Shown piece by piece: positions 21,501-32,100 of a DNA stretch of 64,000 bases. The notes under the pieces are model-generated. The model did not search any database. It saw nothing but the letters and a program-made list of their open reading frames with translations, and had not been told where the DNA came from. Location of the stretch: assembly GCA_009602725.1 (NCBI GenBank), contig WELB01000009.1:279480-343479 (forward strand), read 5' to 3'. Within the stretch, counting starts at the first letter, position 1. Each line of letters starts with the position of its first letter. The DNA comes from Spirogloea muscicola (Eukaryota; Streptophyta; Zygnematophyceae; Spirogloeales; Spirogloeaceae). Both the position numbers and the translations under genes were made by a program.

Positions 21501-22895
21501 TTGTGTCTCAGTGCCATGAAGAGTAGGCACTTGCAGCTGCACTTCTCCTTTCCCAACGGCTGGCTGCACACTATCATCACCCAGATGGATGTCAAAATCC
21601 GGAACAGACTGGTAGTTCTGGAGCCAGTCTCGCCTGTAGGTGAGATGATGAGATGCTCCGCTGTCAATCAGCCAGCTATCAGAATTCGACCTGTCAGCCT
21701 GTCTGGACAGATGTGCCTCTCCCTCAGCATAGCTGCCTCTGCCTCTCCTACGATTACCACCAGAGCCCAGAGCCCTCTTCTTGGGGCAATCGTTGATAAC
21801 ATGACCTGGTTCACGGCAGTAGAAACAGATTCTAGGATACAGTGGATTCCTGTTCCACCCTGCAAACTGATCTTCATTCAGACGACTACTGCCACCAGTC
21901 CCGCTGCGAGCAACAGTTGGCTGATGAAGCCTTGATTGATTCAAGTGATGCCGGAGGTCTTGCTCAGAGTTGCGTCTAGCCAGCAGCGCTGCTTGTGAAC
22001 CTGTCAGAGAGCCTATGAGAGAACCTGTCAGAGAACCTGTGTTTACAGAACCTGTCAGAGGTCCTAGGGGATACCCTGTCAGAGTCCCTGTCAGATGGCG
22101 GTGTTGCTCCTCCAATGCTCGCTCCTTATGAAGGAGTCGAGCCAGCACAGATTCGACAGTCAGGTTGTCAGCGCTGACCATCTGCAATGTATCTCTAACA
22201 GTATCATACGCAGGCGGGAGTCCCATAAGTATGGCCAGAACTTGGAAGCGGACTGGAACCTCCTCGCCGATGTCATGCAGTTGAAGGGCCAGTGATGTCA
22301 CCCTGCCTACAAATGCCTGAATGGACTCAGCCTCCTCCTTTCTGCACTCGCGCAAGCGCATGCTGAGATAGTAAGCCCTGTCAGTGCCGCAGTTCTCAAA
22401 CTTGTCCTTGAGATACTCCCAGATGCCACTAGCCAGAGACAGGTTGACAAAACCTATCACCTCTTCATCATCCACATTGGCGGCAAGAATTGCTGAAGCT
22501 ACGACATTCTCACGAGAGAAGGGCCGACAAAGCCCTCGATCAGCTGAAGGCTCTACAGCCTCCCAGACATTCTGAAATTGGAGCATCTTCTTCATCCTGT
22601 ACTTCCAAACTAACCAGTTTGCATCTCGGCCAAGCTTCGGAGTCGGAACAGGAATCGAACCCAGAGAACCCCCGAGGGGTGGGCCCATGACCTGAAAACC
22701 GTCCTGTGCTGCGCGCTCTTGCACCTGACCTGTGTTGTACACGGCGCGCTCAGCATCTGTGTCTCTCCGGTCTTGCTCCTCCACTGAGCGTCCTCCAGGT
22801 CCAGCAGATCGGCCTCGTTGAGGCGGTGGCCCTCGTTGAGACGGCGGCCCAGCAGAGCGACCTCGTCGCAGCGACTCAGACGCAGATGTACTCAT
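18576..22895 (-). CDS. Copia Gag-Pol polyprotein (relic element, frame open)
   Basis: Seen: one frame of 1439 codons. In order: a Gag region with a CCHC knuckle CFYCREPGHVINDC, preceded by a stretch of short Leu-Thr-Gly-Ser repeats encoded by tandem CCTGTCAGAG-like units (about 21990-22095); a protease motif LIDSGASHH; an integrase with the HHCC part (WHARLGHP, CRSCVQGK) and catalytic core (HSDVCGP, DNGGEY); a reverse transcriptase with YIDDLIL; and RNase H with GFCDADLG and STVEAEYMA. Known: this order is that of Ty1/Copia (Pseudoviridae-type) elements. The first in-frame ATG lies inside the 5' LTR, and the frame ends only a few bases before the 3' LTR. The element looks whole. Confidence 0.93.
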   Translation of the reverse strand: MSTSASESLRRGRSAGPPSQRGPPPQRGRSAGPGGRSVEEQDRRDTDAERAVYNTGQVQERAAQDGFQVMGPPLGGSLGSIPVPTPKLGRDANWLVWKYRMKKMLQFQNVWEAVEPSADRGLCRPFSRENVVASAILAANVDDEEVIGFVNLSLASGIWEYLKDKFENCGTDRAYYLSMRLRECRKEEAESIQAFVGRVTSLALQLHDIGEEVPVRFQVLAILMGLPPAYDTVRDTLQMVSADNLTVESVLARLLHKERALEEQHRHLTGTLTGYPLGPLTGSVNTGSLTGSLIGSLTGSQAALLARRNSEQDLRHHLNQSRLHQPTVARSGTGGSSRLNEDQFAGWNRNPLYPRICFYCREPGHVINDCPKKRALGSGGNRRRGRGSYAEGEAHLSRQADRSNSDSWLIDSGASHHLTYRRDWLQNYQSVPDFDIHLGDDSVQPAVGKGEVQLQVPTLHGTETQLLKDVYHAPGLTSNLLSVSQLLDKGYYVAFAGNVCTISKSGAPILTGRRSGDLFTLDGQVQTQKQVQNPIQVQGSVNVSESDKNTFEQWHARLGHPNIQRMKKLKNLVHGVEPFVRDVEPDFCRSCVQGKLHLQQPLAGEHFRASTLLELVHSDVCGPMQVPSLGGSRYILSFIDDASRWSKVYFLKNKSEVLDKFMRFKAAVELQTGKKLKALRSDNGGEYTSKEFERFCQQQGIHRQLTATYRPQQNGVAERWNRSVMEIARCLLFHLYTPSEFWAEAVATAVYLKNRMPTSAVEGMTPQEVWTGKKPTVAHLRVFGCSAWVHVPTEMRHKLQSKARQCVMVGYGEHVKAWKMFDLENRRMIFSRDVVFDEQRGPDYSAFPLRPSETVGDMQWWPVSEEPDIVNTVEAGSESGDGVEARAGGEDLEENAAPFGVSRTDIRALAAVVLHEPLTMQEAMSSDAALKWKAAAEAELDSIKENKTWDLVELPAGRKAIPSKWVFKIKLKGDGSVDRYKARLVAKGCAQKEGIDYNETFAPVVKNSAVRSLLAMAAIHDLEIEQMDVTTAFLNGDLEEEIYMQQPAGFEVKGKESQVCKLKKALYGLKQAPRAWYAQIDTFLLNQGFKRSEADHSVYVREKPAKVVLALYIDDLILLGDSATKVKRVKQELSSRFKMKDLGPLEYFLGIQIKRDRSQRILTLSLSKYITEVLDRFGMQDCNPISTPQDTKQNLSKDQGPKTNRDRQKMAQVPYREAVGCLMYIAVAARPDIAAAVGVVAQFVQDPGVEHWKAVKRIMRYLQGSKTLCLTFRNTGDKSDEPVGFCDADLGRSLDDRKSVTGYAFQLGAGTVSWSSRKQPTVATSTVEAEYMATTAAAREAIWLRRLLQECGFLSSSSATTLFSDSQGSIALIKNPVYHARTKHIEIQHHFIREKVDEGVIKMQHCSSADMTADLLTKGLFKPEYDRCRSLLGLADSHI

Positions 22896-23134
22896 GGTGG
22901 TAGACAGACTTGGATCTCAGACAGGCAGTCAGACAGCACAGGCTTTGCCCTCACCCAAGGTGGGTGGCAGCCTGGCGAGGGCGCACGGGCGCACCGCGCG
23001 GCCTCAGATGTGGAGAGTGAGCACGGCGGGTGCCCGAGGCCTCCCTTATCCAGGGGAGACTCTCAGGGCCCAATAGACGGGCGGGATGGTCACCCACCCC
23101 GACCCGCCGATGCAACATATTACAATATTCAACA
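22693..23134 (-). repeat. 5' LTR of the Copia element
   Basis: 442-bp direct repeat matching 18128-18569. On the minus strand it precedes the coding frame and contains its first ATG (22895). The target duplication GTCAC follows at 23135-23139. Confidence 0.93.
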
Positions 23135-23139
23135 GTCAC

Positions 23140-23330
23140 CACGTCCAGGAGGAGACGTGGCCCGCCGACCTGCGGGGGGCCTCGGCTCATCGCCGATATG
23201 GTCACGACTGACTGCGTTGTCTCCGGCAGCGCCAACTCGATCGTCGGAGGAGGCGGGCTACGCAGCCCGTCGGCCCGCCGCCACGGGCAACAGGGCGAGC
23301 AGCCTGGCTTTAACGTGCCCGGGTCCCTCG
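23140..23330 (-). mobile_element. LINE segment interrupted by Copia, upstream half
   Basis: Minus-strand reading gives a segment ending LLLDVV at the insertion point. With the segment at 18127 and below it forms the typical LINE C-terminal pattern. It was separated from its 3' half by the 5-kb Copia element. Confidence 0.4.
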
Positions 23331-23712
23331 CTCAGGTCTACCGGATGCGCTTGGCTATCTCAATGGGCGAGCACTTTCTTCTTCTTATCTCTTTGGGGAC
23401 CATCTTTACCCGTGTGCCATGGATATCTACGGAGGCTACGGCGTGAAATGGTCCTCCCTGATCCAGCATCTGGCCCGGCTGGTTGATGCGCGTCGTCGAA
23501 GTCGGGGGGGCAGCTTGGGCCACTCCAGCATTCCGCAGGCCTTAGTTGCATATTATAGAATGCGGCTGTCGCTTAGTTTGCAGCGCTCGCAAGCATTGGC
23601 TCTTCATCAACGTGCAGGGCGCGCTCTAAGTCAGGCCTCCGGCTTTCGCGGCGGCGCTCCAGCTCCCCAAGTTAGCTTGTCAGATTTGGTTGTGCTCACC
23701 CGTGGGTACTAA
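23331..23712 (+). mobile_element. LINE 3'-end fragments, plus strand
   Basis: A short SLAQVYRMRLAISMGEHF piece is followed by an open segment with KWSSLIQHLARLVDARRR, then YYRMRLSLSLQRSQALALHQ and a terminal SDLVVLTRGY stop at 23712. The two pieces overlap the same part of the ORF, so at least two copies are fused here. No hairpin was found directly after this copy. Confidence 0.5.
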
Positions 23713-23849
23713 TGTCACCTTAAGTACCTTAGATTAGGTCTCCATATTATGTAGCCTTGTTTAGTCTGCACTCGACTCTGTCTGAACAACGTATTGGCTT
23801 GACCTGGCCTCCCTTTCAATTCATGCGCCCCGCGCGCCTTCTCTCTTTG

Positions 23850-24090
23850 CAGCGGTCCCTTGCCTTTGCGGTTCACCTGCGCGCCGGCCGCGCTTAGCTG
23901 CGGCCTCCGGCTACCGTCAGGGCGACGTCTTTCCGCCGTCTAGCTATTCAGACTTGCATCTTCTGACTAGAGGTTACTGAGAGTCCCCTTGCTGCTGTCT
24001 TAGTACTTAGCAACCAGGATTCTTCTGTCCTTGTCCATTCCTTTTGGGCTGGCCTCTCCCAGCCATCAGTCAATCTGGCCGCGCTTGCTA
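23850..24090 (+). mobile_element. LINE 3'-end fragment with hairpin tail
   Basis: The terminal ORF piece (ASGYRQGDVFPPSSYSDLHL, stop near 23979) is followed by a tail with TTGTCCATTCCTTTT and the hairpin GGGCTGGCCTCTCCCAGCC at 24046-24064, about 68 nt after the stop. Confidence 0.55.
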
Positions 24091-24329
24091 TATGTTTGTA
24101 GCTGCTACACTTTTGTAGGCCTCTACCAAACACGACAACATACTAGGGAAGCTCAGTACCCGCGAGTGAGCAACATCAGGTCAGACTAGCTCGATGCAGG
24201 GAAGGAGCGCTCCGTGGAGACCCGGAGGCGGCGGCCAGAGCACGTCCTTGAGAGAGTTCTCTTCTTTCCGTCCTGCTGGCCATCGTCGTCCACGGGGCTT
24301 TTGGAATTCAGTGGCTGCTGATCCTATTG

Positions 24330-24480
24330 ACCTATTCAGACTTGCATCTTCTGACTAGAGGTTACTTAGAGTCCCCTTGCTGCTGTCTTAGCAATTAGCA
24401 CCCAGGCTTCTTCTGTCCTTGTCCATTCCTTTTGGGCTGGCCTCTCCCAGCCACCAGTCAATCTGGTCGCGCTTGTTGTT
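24330..24480 (+). mobile_element. LINE 3'-tail copy with hairpin
   Basis: The last codons of the ORF (DLHLLTRGY-like, stop near 24364) and a tail nearly identical to 23979-24090 are present, with the hairpin at 24434-24452. Upstream element sequence is absent, so the copy is a very short 5'-truncated one. Confidence 0.55.
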
Positions 24481-24484
24481 ATTG

Positions 24485-24645
24485 ACCTGCGCGCTGCGCG
24501 GTATCCGACGGCGACACGCCGAGCAGGCTGACTTTAATGCCGCTGGCTCGCTAGCGCAGATATCTGGTATGCGCCTCTCCATTCTTCTACAGCGGTCTGT
24601 GGCTCAGTACTTGCATATGAAAGCTGCCTCTTTGGCCTTGCTCTA
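24485..24645 (+). mobile_element. LINE C-terminal fragment
   Basis: The segment ADFNAAGSLAQISGMRLSIL, then LQRSVAQYLHMKAA and a stop at 24645 matches the SLAQVYRMRLAVSLQRS part of the other copies. It starts directly behind the preceding tail. Confidence 0.45.
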
Positions 24646-24739
24646 GCTGCAGGCTATCCGCAAGGGCTGCTTTCCGCTTTTTGAGCATCCACTTGCAGAA
24701 GTCATGGACATTGGTATCCTGCTGTTGCGCCTTCCAACC

Positions 24740-25045
24740 CTCTTCTCTATGGGCGCGCACTTTCTTTCAGACCTTGTACGTTACTTTGGGCTGGCATCTC
24801 ACAGCCATCGCCTACATTGGAAAAGCTCTCGGTTTCCGGTCGCTAGTCTTTCTGACTTGTGGCTACTGACTTGGGAACCGAGCGACCATCCTTTGTGGCA
24901 CTTGCATAGCTGTGAGCTATAGCGCTTTCCTGACCCTTGGCCCCTCTTTCGGGCGAGCCTCTTAGAGCCATGGCACTCTCTGGACGAAAATGCTCGGCCA
25001 TTGAGGATAGGGGCTGGAAAAGCCAGCCCATAAAGAATGAAGAAA
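24740..25045 (+). repeat. Diverged LINE tail and hairpin modules
   Basis: CTCTTCTCTATGGGCGCGCA and GGGCTGGCATCTCACAGCC occur around 24742-24805. A second hairpin, GGGCTGGAAAAGCCAGCCC, in the opposite orientation, lies at 25011-25028 with GCTCGGCCATTGAGGATAG before it. Confidence 0.5.
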
Positions 25046-25139
25046 GTACGAGAAGGGGGCCATGGGACTCTCTGGAAGAGCTCTCACTCTTCATAAGCTT
25101 ACATTGTGTACAAGGACCACCCTGCTGGCGAGACCTTTT

Positions 25140-25440
25140 TACCCTCTGGCCATGGACATCGACGGGTCTTCCCGTGGTCGGTGGTCCTCCTTACTTGCGC
25201 TGCTGGCCTCTCAAGCTGACCAGCGGCGCCGTGAACAGGGTACAGCACTTCCTGAGGGCTCGGTGCCTTTGTGCCTTGTGTCCTGCTAACGCATGCGTCT
25301 ATTTGTGTCCTTACAGCGGTCCCAAGCGCTTGCTCTTTATCGCTGAGCCGGTCGCGCCCTTGCAGCAGCCTCTGGCGTGCGCAGCGGGGTTGCTCTTTCT
25401 CCCCTCGGCTCATCTGACTTCTACTGCTGACACGGGGTAA
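25140..25440 (+). mobile_element. LINE 3'-end fragment, decayed
   Basis: MDIDGSSRGRWSSLLALLAS, then an RMRLFVSLQRSQALALYR-like stretch in another frame, and a DTG-ended tail correspond to the same C-terminal region. The frame is interrupted more than once, so this copy is older. Confidence 0.45.
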
Positions 25441-25539
25441 TTCAGAGTGCCCTGTCTGCCTAGCCTGTGGTTCCGTCATGAACACCTTCTGTAAGCACCT
25501 GGCTGGCTTTTACAGCCTCTCTCTGACCTCTGGCCGCCG

Positions 25540-25795
25540 CCTCTGGGACTCGGCGGAGTGACTCTTTCCCTGCAGCGAGCTACTCAGACCTGATGTTGCT
25601 CACTCGCGGGTACTGAGCTTCCCTCTGCATCGTCTTGTGTCTGGTAGTGTAGTCCTTTTCCGCCCCTCTTTCTATATGGGCGAGCCTTCTTTTCCGGCTC
25701 CTCTTCCTTTGGCTTCGGACATTGTCCAATCTTTTTGGGCTGGCTTTGCCAGCACCTCTTCTCTATGGGCGAGCACTTTCTTCTGACCTGAGGCT
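25540..25795 (+). mobile_element. LINE 3'-end fragment with hairpin tail
   Basis: ASYSDLMLLTRGY and a stop near 25616 are followed by a tail with ATTGTCCAATCTTTTTGGGC and the hairpin starting at 25737, then CTCTTCTCTATGGGCGAGCA. Coding end to hairpin is about 120 nt. Confidence 0.55.
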
Positions 25796-25990
25796 GCTTA
25801 GCAGGGGTTACTGAGTGCTTCGTAGCTTCGTACTGAGTTCTTCTTCTACCGAGTGCTTCGTAGCTGCTTACTTTCTTTGTGTGCTTGTTTTTCTTAGTGC
25901 CTCCCCAGGCTCCTTCTCGTCACTTGTTCGTTCTTTTTTGGGCTGGCTTTTTCCAGCCCCTATCCTCAATGGGCGAGCCCTTCTTCTTTT
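25796..25990 (+). mobile_element. LINE tail copy with variant hairpin
   Basis: A short terminal piece (stop near 25814) is followed by TTCGTTCTTTTTTGGGCTGG and the hairpin 25940-25958, then CCTATCCTCAATGGGCGAGC. This is the second loop/tail variant, also seen at 17578 and 25011. Confidence 0.5.
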
Positions 25991-26106
25991 ACAGCCGCTC
26001 TTCTGAGAATCAGCAGCCGCATTCTTGATGGGGCCGTTGAGAGTGTTTGGCGTACTTTTCAAATCTGCTGCTGAGAACCGAATGGACATCTAGGAAGTTC
26101 ACGAGT

Positions 26107-29100
26107 TCATCCAGCAGCAGACAGGCAGCCTGTCTGACGCTGGATGGGCGTGGGCACGCCATAGCAAACGGGTGACGCGCCAATGAGATGTGGTAGCCGA
26201 CAGGATCCACGGGCGACTACAACAGCCCATCCGAGGAAGTCGTCTGAGGCTGGCAAGGGGACATGGGCACTGAGCTCTCCATCGGAGCCACCATTGCCCT
26301 CGCTGTCGCTGTCATCCATGATGATTCGCCTCCGCTGCATCACTGCCTTGCGTCGCTGGATGGCTGCTCTTCGCTGGGATGTCCTTCTCGCGCTGGGCTT
26401 GTGGTTGCTTTTCGAGGCAGCTGGGCCGGCTGCTGTGCCAGCCGCTGCCAGCCAGCGCTGCAGCACGCAGCGGCTGAAGCGGTCAATGTCGCCGTCAGTG
26501 ACATCCCAGAGGTTGGCGATGGCTGTTGGGCAACCCCCTATGAGGTATGCAAGCGGCACGCCCGAGGGCTCGTAGTCCCCAGCCCGGGCGAGCCGCCCGC
26601 TGCTGCAGCCCATGAGCAGCGCCGCGGCGCAGCGATCCAGCCTCCGCACTTGTTGCGCTGGAAGGTATTGCTCACCTGCAGCAACGAGGCCAGGAACGGA
26701 CGAGCAAAGAGCGGGAAGGGATGAGATTGCTAAGCTTCTGCATGGCTACAGAGACAGAATGAAAGCGAGGCAAGAGATAGCAGATGAGATCAGGTGATCA
26801 CTCACCACTCCCATGACCACAATATATGAGCAGGTCATGTGCCTGCAGCGCCTCGCCAAACGCCTCGGGTGATGGCTCCTCCCCGATCAGGCCCTGCGGC
26901 ATGTGAATAATGACCAGCGGTTACATTGATTGAAGCTTGTGCTCGCTATCAGTAGCCACAATTGATCATGACCGTAGCATACCTGCCAATTTTTTTGTGA
27001 ACGGAAGTACTCCTCAAAGCCCGCCTGTGTCGAGGTAAGGTCCCCTTTGGGGTTCAAGATGTAGAATGCATGCTGAGGGTCAACACATCTCTGAGCCGTC
27101 GTAGAGTCGTCACGGGCTGGCAATGGTGGAAGCAGCTGCTTGGTCGTTGCCAAATTGGCCTGGTGCACAAGAGTAGCCTGGAGGCAGGCCATTGAAGGCA
27201 TGCGGTACACCTGCTGGTTCCGCAAGCATGGCAGGCTTTCCCAAGGCAGGTGCTGCACAATATGGCAGCCGCAGGTTGCACCAGTGAGCCAAGGCTGGCT
27301 CTATGGCAGTAGTGAGCCCTTGGCAATGCCTGCATGAGGGTTAAAGCTCTCACCAGAGGCAACAGGAATTAAGACTCATCTAAGGCTTCAAACGATCTCC
27401 GTGATCAGTCAATAAACTTGCTCGAGCATGCAATGGGGCCCTGGGTATGCTGCTCAGGGTGATGCTGCACATGATCTGTGGCTGCTGACCTGGAGTTTGG
27501 CATCGAGGATGAGGTGCACAGGCAGGTGCAGAGCACCACTGTAGCTGCTGCCCACATTGCTGTGCTCTGTGCCACCTCTTAGAACCTGCGGTTTTGATGT
27601 AGACTCAGCGGTTGCTTGGCAGCAGGCAACACCGTCAGGCTTCAATGCCTTGGCGGCGTCTCGGAACAGCGCTGTAACCATTGCCAAGCACTCTGCCTCT
27701 TCTGTTCGGCTTGGTTGCTCTCTGGCCCCTGTGGCTCCTCGGTCCCATCCATCCACCGCAAGCCCGGCTATGCTTGCACGACCAGGCCGCCAGCCAAGGA
27801 GCCCAGCGAGGCCTTCCCTTAGTTCTTCGTCTGAGAGACACCTGAGGCTTTGAAGCAACAGACGTGTGGCCTCCTCAAGGACGCCTTGATCGAAGTGTAG
27901 GCCACTCGTGCGCTGCCGAATCTTGCGGAGCTCGGCAGCCAGCTTCTTGGCAAGCTGCTCACAGGCCATGGCAGTGTTGCAGCTCTCTGGCTCACCCAGG
28001 AGCAGGCACTTCCACGGCCCCAGAGCACACGCCTCAACACGGCTGCGTCTCAGGATATCCAGATGCAATAAGTGTGACTGGCTGTTAGAATGCTGGTGAC
28101 CAACCATCTCAACGTGCTATTGAGCCACTCAGATCTCTAAATGGTGGAGCTGAGGGGCATGCAGAGAGAGATCACAGTTGGTGTCACAATACCAGGTTCT
28201 TACATATGCAAGTGAGGATCACGGTGAAGGGAAGGGTGGGCACCTCAGAAGGTCAGCAAGCTGGAAGTCCAGCTGGATGCGCCACTGCCACCACGCGCTC
28301 TTTTGCTCTCTGGTGCTCGTGCTGCCTTCCTGCGTCGCTGTGGACCGTCTGCTCTCTTCCAAGATCTCGTCGAATTCTGCCACTATCTCAGGCAGTAGGT
28401 CTCGTGACGCGCACGCGTCCATGCCATCTTCACTGCTCCCAGGCGTCACGCATCCGTCCGATATGCTGCCACTGTCATCCGAGTGATTGACTTCACGGCC
28501 TGTGTGTAGTAGGCAAATTCAGGCCTGTGAGATAGTCGGCAAACTATTTTGCAATAAGAGCAGATAGGGCCACAATGCACACCATCATGGCGCCAAAGGC
28601 ACTATGAGCACAGACTGCACCTGACGTTGGTCTGAAGAGCACGGAAATTGGTGGGCGATCACTTGAAATTCGGCTCAGCAGCAAGCAGGAGCCCTTAGCT
28701 GCTGCTTCTGGCTGCACCGTGCTGATCTGGCAAACTGCCCACCCCTTTGGCATGTTGTCATGACAGCCTTTTGAGAAGGCTTCACCGCTTGTAGATAGTG
28801 CTGCCAGTGGCAACGGCTGCACCCTGCAGTGAAGGGCTAACTTAGTTGGCAGCCTCCGCAGTCTCTCATCAAGGAAGTATAATAAATGAGAATTTCTGTG
28901 TCATGGAGAGTTGCCAAAAGTTGCAATACAGTTCACGCTCCTTGCCTCATGGTTTTATGCTCTCAATGTTATGCAAAGGAGTGGGATGATGTTTGACCTC
29001 AAGAGGGAGGCAATCTTTTGGAGTGAGTCAGCTTGCTCGAGCCTAGATTCACTGTCATCACACTGTTACACAGTACAAGATAAGTTAAGCATGAACATTA

Positions 29101-32100
29101 AGACCCTGGCACAGGAAACAGCCCGACTCCATCTTAATCAACCCGAAGAGAGGATCAATACTTGCACCACCTCATTCATGACATGAGTGGGCCTTACGTT
29201 GCAGAAGCTTGCAACTTTTGTAAGAATTGTCTGCAGTTGCAGCTGCCTGGAACTGGCTCCAAGTGCCTGGGAGTGGAATAGAGCTGCCACTTGGGCCAAT
29301 GTACTGGACTGCATCTCAGGTGTACTGTGTTCCAGTAGACAGTAAAGGGAGGCCAGCAATCGAGTCACCTGCCGTACAAGGGTGTTGCAGAGATTCAGAT
29401 CAAAATACAAGTGTTTAGAGCTGGAGTCCAGCAGTCAATGAAAGGCTGATGAGGCCTATTCAGTCACCCTTACATTGAAGATAGACTTCCATACCTTGGT
29501 AAGGAGGAGTGGCATGCTGGCAGCAAGCACATATGAGCAGTGCAGGTACTGCAGGGCATTCTTCATGCAGGCCCTGCCGAGCCCATTCTGCAGGAGTAAG
29601 AGCCTGGCGGAGAGGTAGGAGTGAGATGCCCGTGCTTGATGGAGGTCTATCCAACCTTGCTCGCCCTCTTGGAGGGCAGCCAGGCCTTTCTGGAAGGAGC
29701 TCTCCACTTCAGCCAGGTGCCCATCAAGCATCCAGCATTTTCCTGGGGCGTACAAGTGTTTAGGCCGGCCAATGTAAGGGCAAATCCATGGCTATAATAA
29801 GCAGATAATATGGCAGCCATGTGGAAGATGCAAAAACGTGATGATCAGCTCATCATGTGGCTGTACACTTAGTCTTGGTGACATTACAGCACTTGTTCTT
29901 GGTATGGCACAGCCGATGATTGCCATGGGTCAATCAGTCTGGAAGGGTCACCTTGCTCGATGTGGATGATAGCCAGCAAAGGCATGATGTGCTTGCAGTG
30001 ACAGTCAGTAAGACTGGGGCTTGAAGATGCCTTGATTTTGTTGGCAGAAGGCAGAGGGCTTCTTCCACCATCATGCAATGTCTCTGTGATGCTGTGCACC
30101 CTTTCAGAGCATGCTCTTGTGCGATGCGGCCTGTTCCTCGTCCTGGCTGTGCTGCACACAGCCTCCTCTAGAGTGCCATCTGAAGTTGCTTGACTGCGCA
30201 GGTTTGGGTGTCGAGCCAGATCTTGTCGGTGTTCAGCCTGCAGTACGTCAACAAGCCCAGTTGCTGTCATTGTCATTCTCAAGCGGCAGGGGTGCTCATG
30301 ATTGTGCAGGGCAGATGCAGCACATTGCTCCAAGTCAGGCCTCTCCTAATACCTGGTGATCTATTATCTCCACGTGAATGTTGCAGTTGTCCGCTGTGTG
30401 TGCAACCAATAAGTCCATAGCCGTGCGGAAGTGCCTGCGAGCCTGTACTAGCCTTGCATCCTCCTGCGGCCGTGACTCTTGGCCCTGCCCTGACAGGACC
30501 TCAGAGTTGCAGCAATCCTCTACTCCCGCTCTACCAAGTTCTGCCTCCTTCCTTGCTAAGTTGCCCAGTTCCACTTCCAGCGACGCATGGTTCAGCACCT
30601 GGCACAGTGTGCAGCCATCGGGCATGACAGCCCTGCTCAAGTTGGCGCGAATAGCTTCTGAGCACTCTCGCGCATCATCCACTCTGTGCTGCTTTCGCAG
30701 AATCCTTGCTGCAGGTGGCAGATGTTACAGCATCAGGTACTTGTTCATGCATGATTCTGGCCCATGTTACCTGGATCATGACTGGTCTCAGTCTAGAACT
30801 TGACAAGGTATTTTTGAGAGCATGTGGGCAATGTGCTTAATCTCTAGTCAGGTTGCTAAAGTAGACAATATGCAGGCGGTAGCCTGTGGCAGGTGATGAC
30901 CTTGAGCTAGAGCAAACACTGCTTCTAGATGCGGAAGCATTTCGGCGCTGGAGAGCTTTTGCCCCTCTCTGAAGTTCCGATTCGCATCACCCACACAGCC
31001 AGCCATCTCAGACAGGAGGCCGACCTGTCAGCAGGTGATAAAACTAAGCTCTCTATTGATAATACTTGCTCCTTGTGAAGACAGATATAAGTATTCTCTT
31101 TGCTGTCGGCAGCAGATGAGGCTTGCCTCCTGTGGTGGAAGTTAGAATTCTTATAATTTCTGTAACGCTATGCAGATGGATGTAACGAGACTCTCAGCTC
31201 TTTGTTTGACTGACTGCTGACCTGATACAAGCTGTTGAGATAGTCACCAATCAATCGCCACTTGGTGATTGGTGGACTCAAGCCCGTGCCAGAAGGTGCC
31301 TTGAGAGATGGCCACACGGCAATAGGAATATGAGCTGGTCGAGCAGCTTCAGGTAGATCAGCTGGTGAGCTTGTTGTCGGTACTTCGCTGCCCCCAGCAG
31401 CCCTTGTTGTTTGCTTGGTTCGTGTGATGGCATGTGTGAAGGCACTGTACCGGAGCCTCAGCGCTTCTGTCGCATGGTGTAAAGCCTGCAGGTCATGATG
31501 GCTGTGCAGGTGTTCAGAGCTGCATCTCGGATGCTACCTCCATATTCAAAGCAAATGTCTGCTGCCTGGGCTCAATAACACGTTGACATGCATACCTCCA
31601 CAACACTTCCAGCTGATCTGTGAGTTTGAGCCAGTAATGAGTGTCTGCCAGCTTGCTGAAGAAGTTGGCGCAGGGTTGCTCTTGTCTGTAGAGATATGGC
31701 AGACATTGATGGAAAATTGTGAGAGCAGATTGCAGTGCAGCACAGAATTATAAGTGGGTCTTGCGAGTCGCCGTGCAGTAGCTCACATCTTAAGTTGCTT
31801 GCAGCAGAGGAGTGGAGATAGACGTCACCTTCGGTGCAATGAAGCTGCCTGTCGACAGAGCTTGCTCAACTGCAACCTGACCTTGTTTTATGTGCAACTT
31901 TGCACTCAAAACAGACCCAGGGCAGTGTATCTTGCAGGCATTGGCGACCTCCTCCACATGCAAATCTGTTGCATCTTGGTCGGATTTGAAAGGGTAGATT
32001 GATAAACTGAAGTACAGTGGACAGAGCACATGCTGAGGGCTATTATCTGCCCACATCATCGCTAGATGCTCAGCTGGGGAGCCTTCATGGCTGACGTTTG

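Larger units (their letters stand above)
18128..23134 (-). mobile_element. Full-length Ty1/Copia LTR retrotransposon, looks whole
   Basis: Seen: 5007 bp bounded by two 442-bp direct repeats with TG...CA ends and a GTCAC duplication on both flanks. One long minus-strand frame lies between. Domain order protease, integrase, reverse transcriptase, RNase H identifies Ty1/Copia. The two LTRs differ at about six positions counted by eye (about 98.6% identity), so the insertion is recent on a geological scale. It sits inside an older LINE copy. It is treated here as a genomic relic; whether it is active is not known. Confidence 0.95.

Noticed and set aside
22640-22670. GGGTTCGATTCC B-box-like sequence near the Copia 5' end
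   Set aside because: It lies inside the Gag coding frame and has no A box. It is likely chance.
16500-26000. Host gene family with repeated C-terminal domain
   Set aside because: Copies are 5'-truncated, nested, in both orientations and share a 3' tail, which fits a LINE better than duplicated genes.
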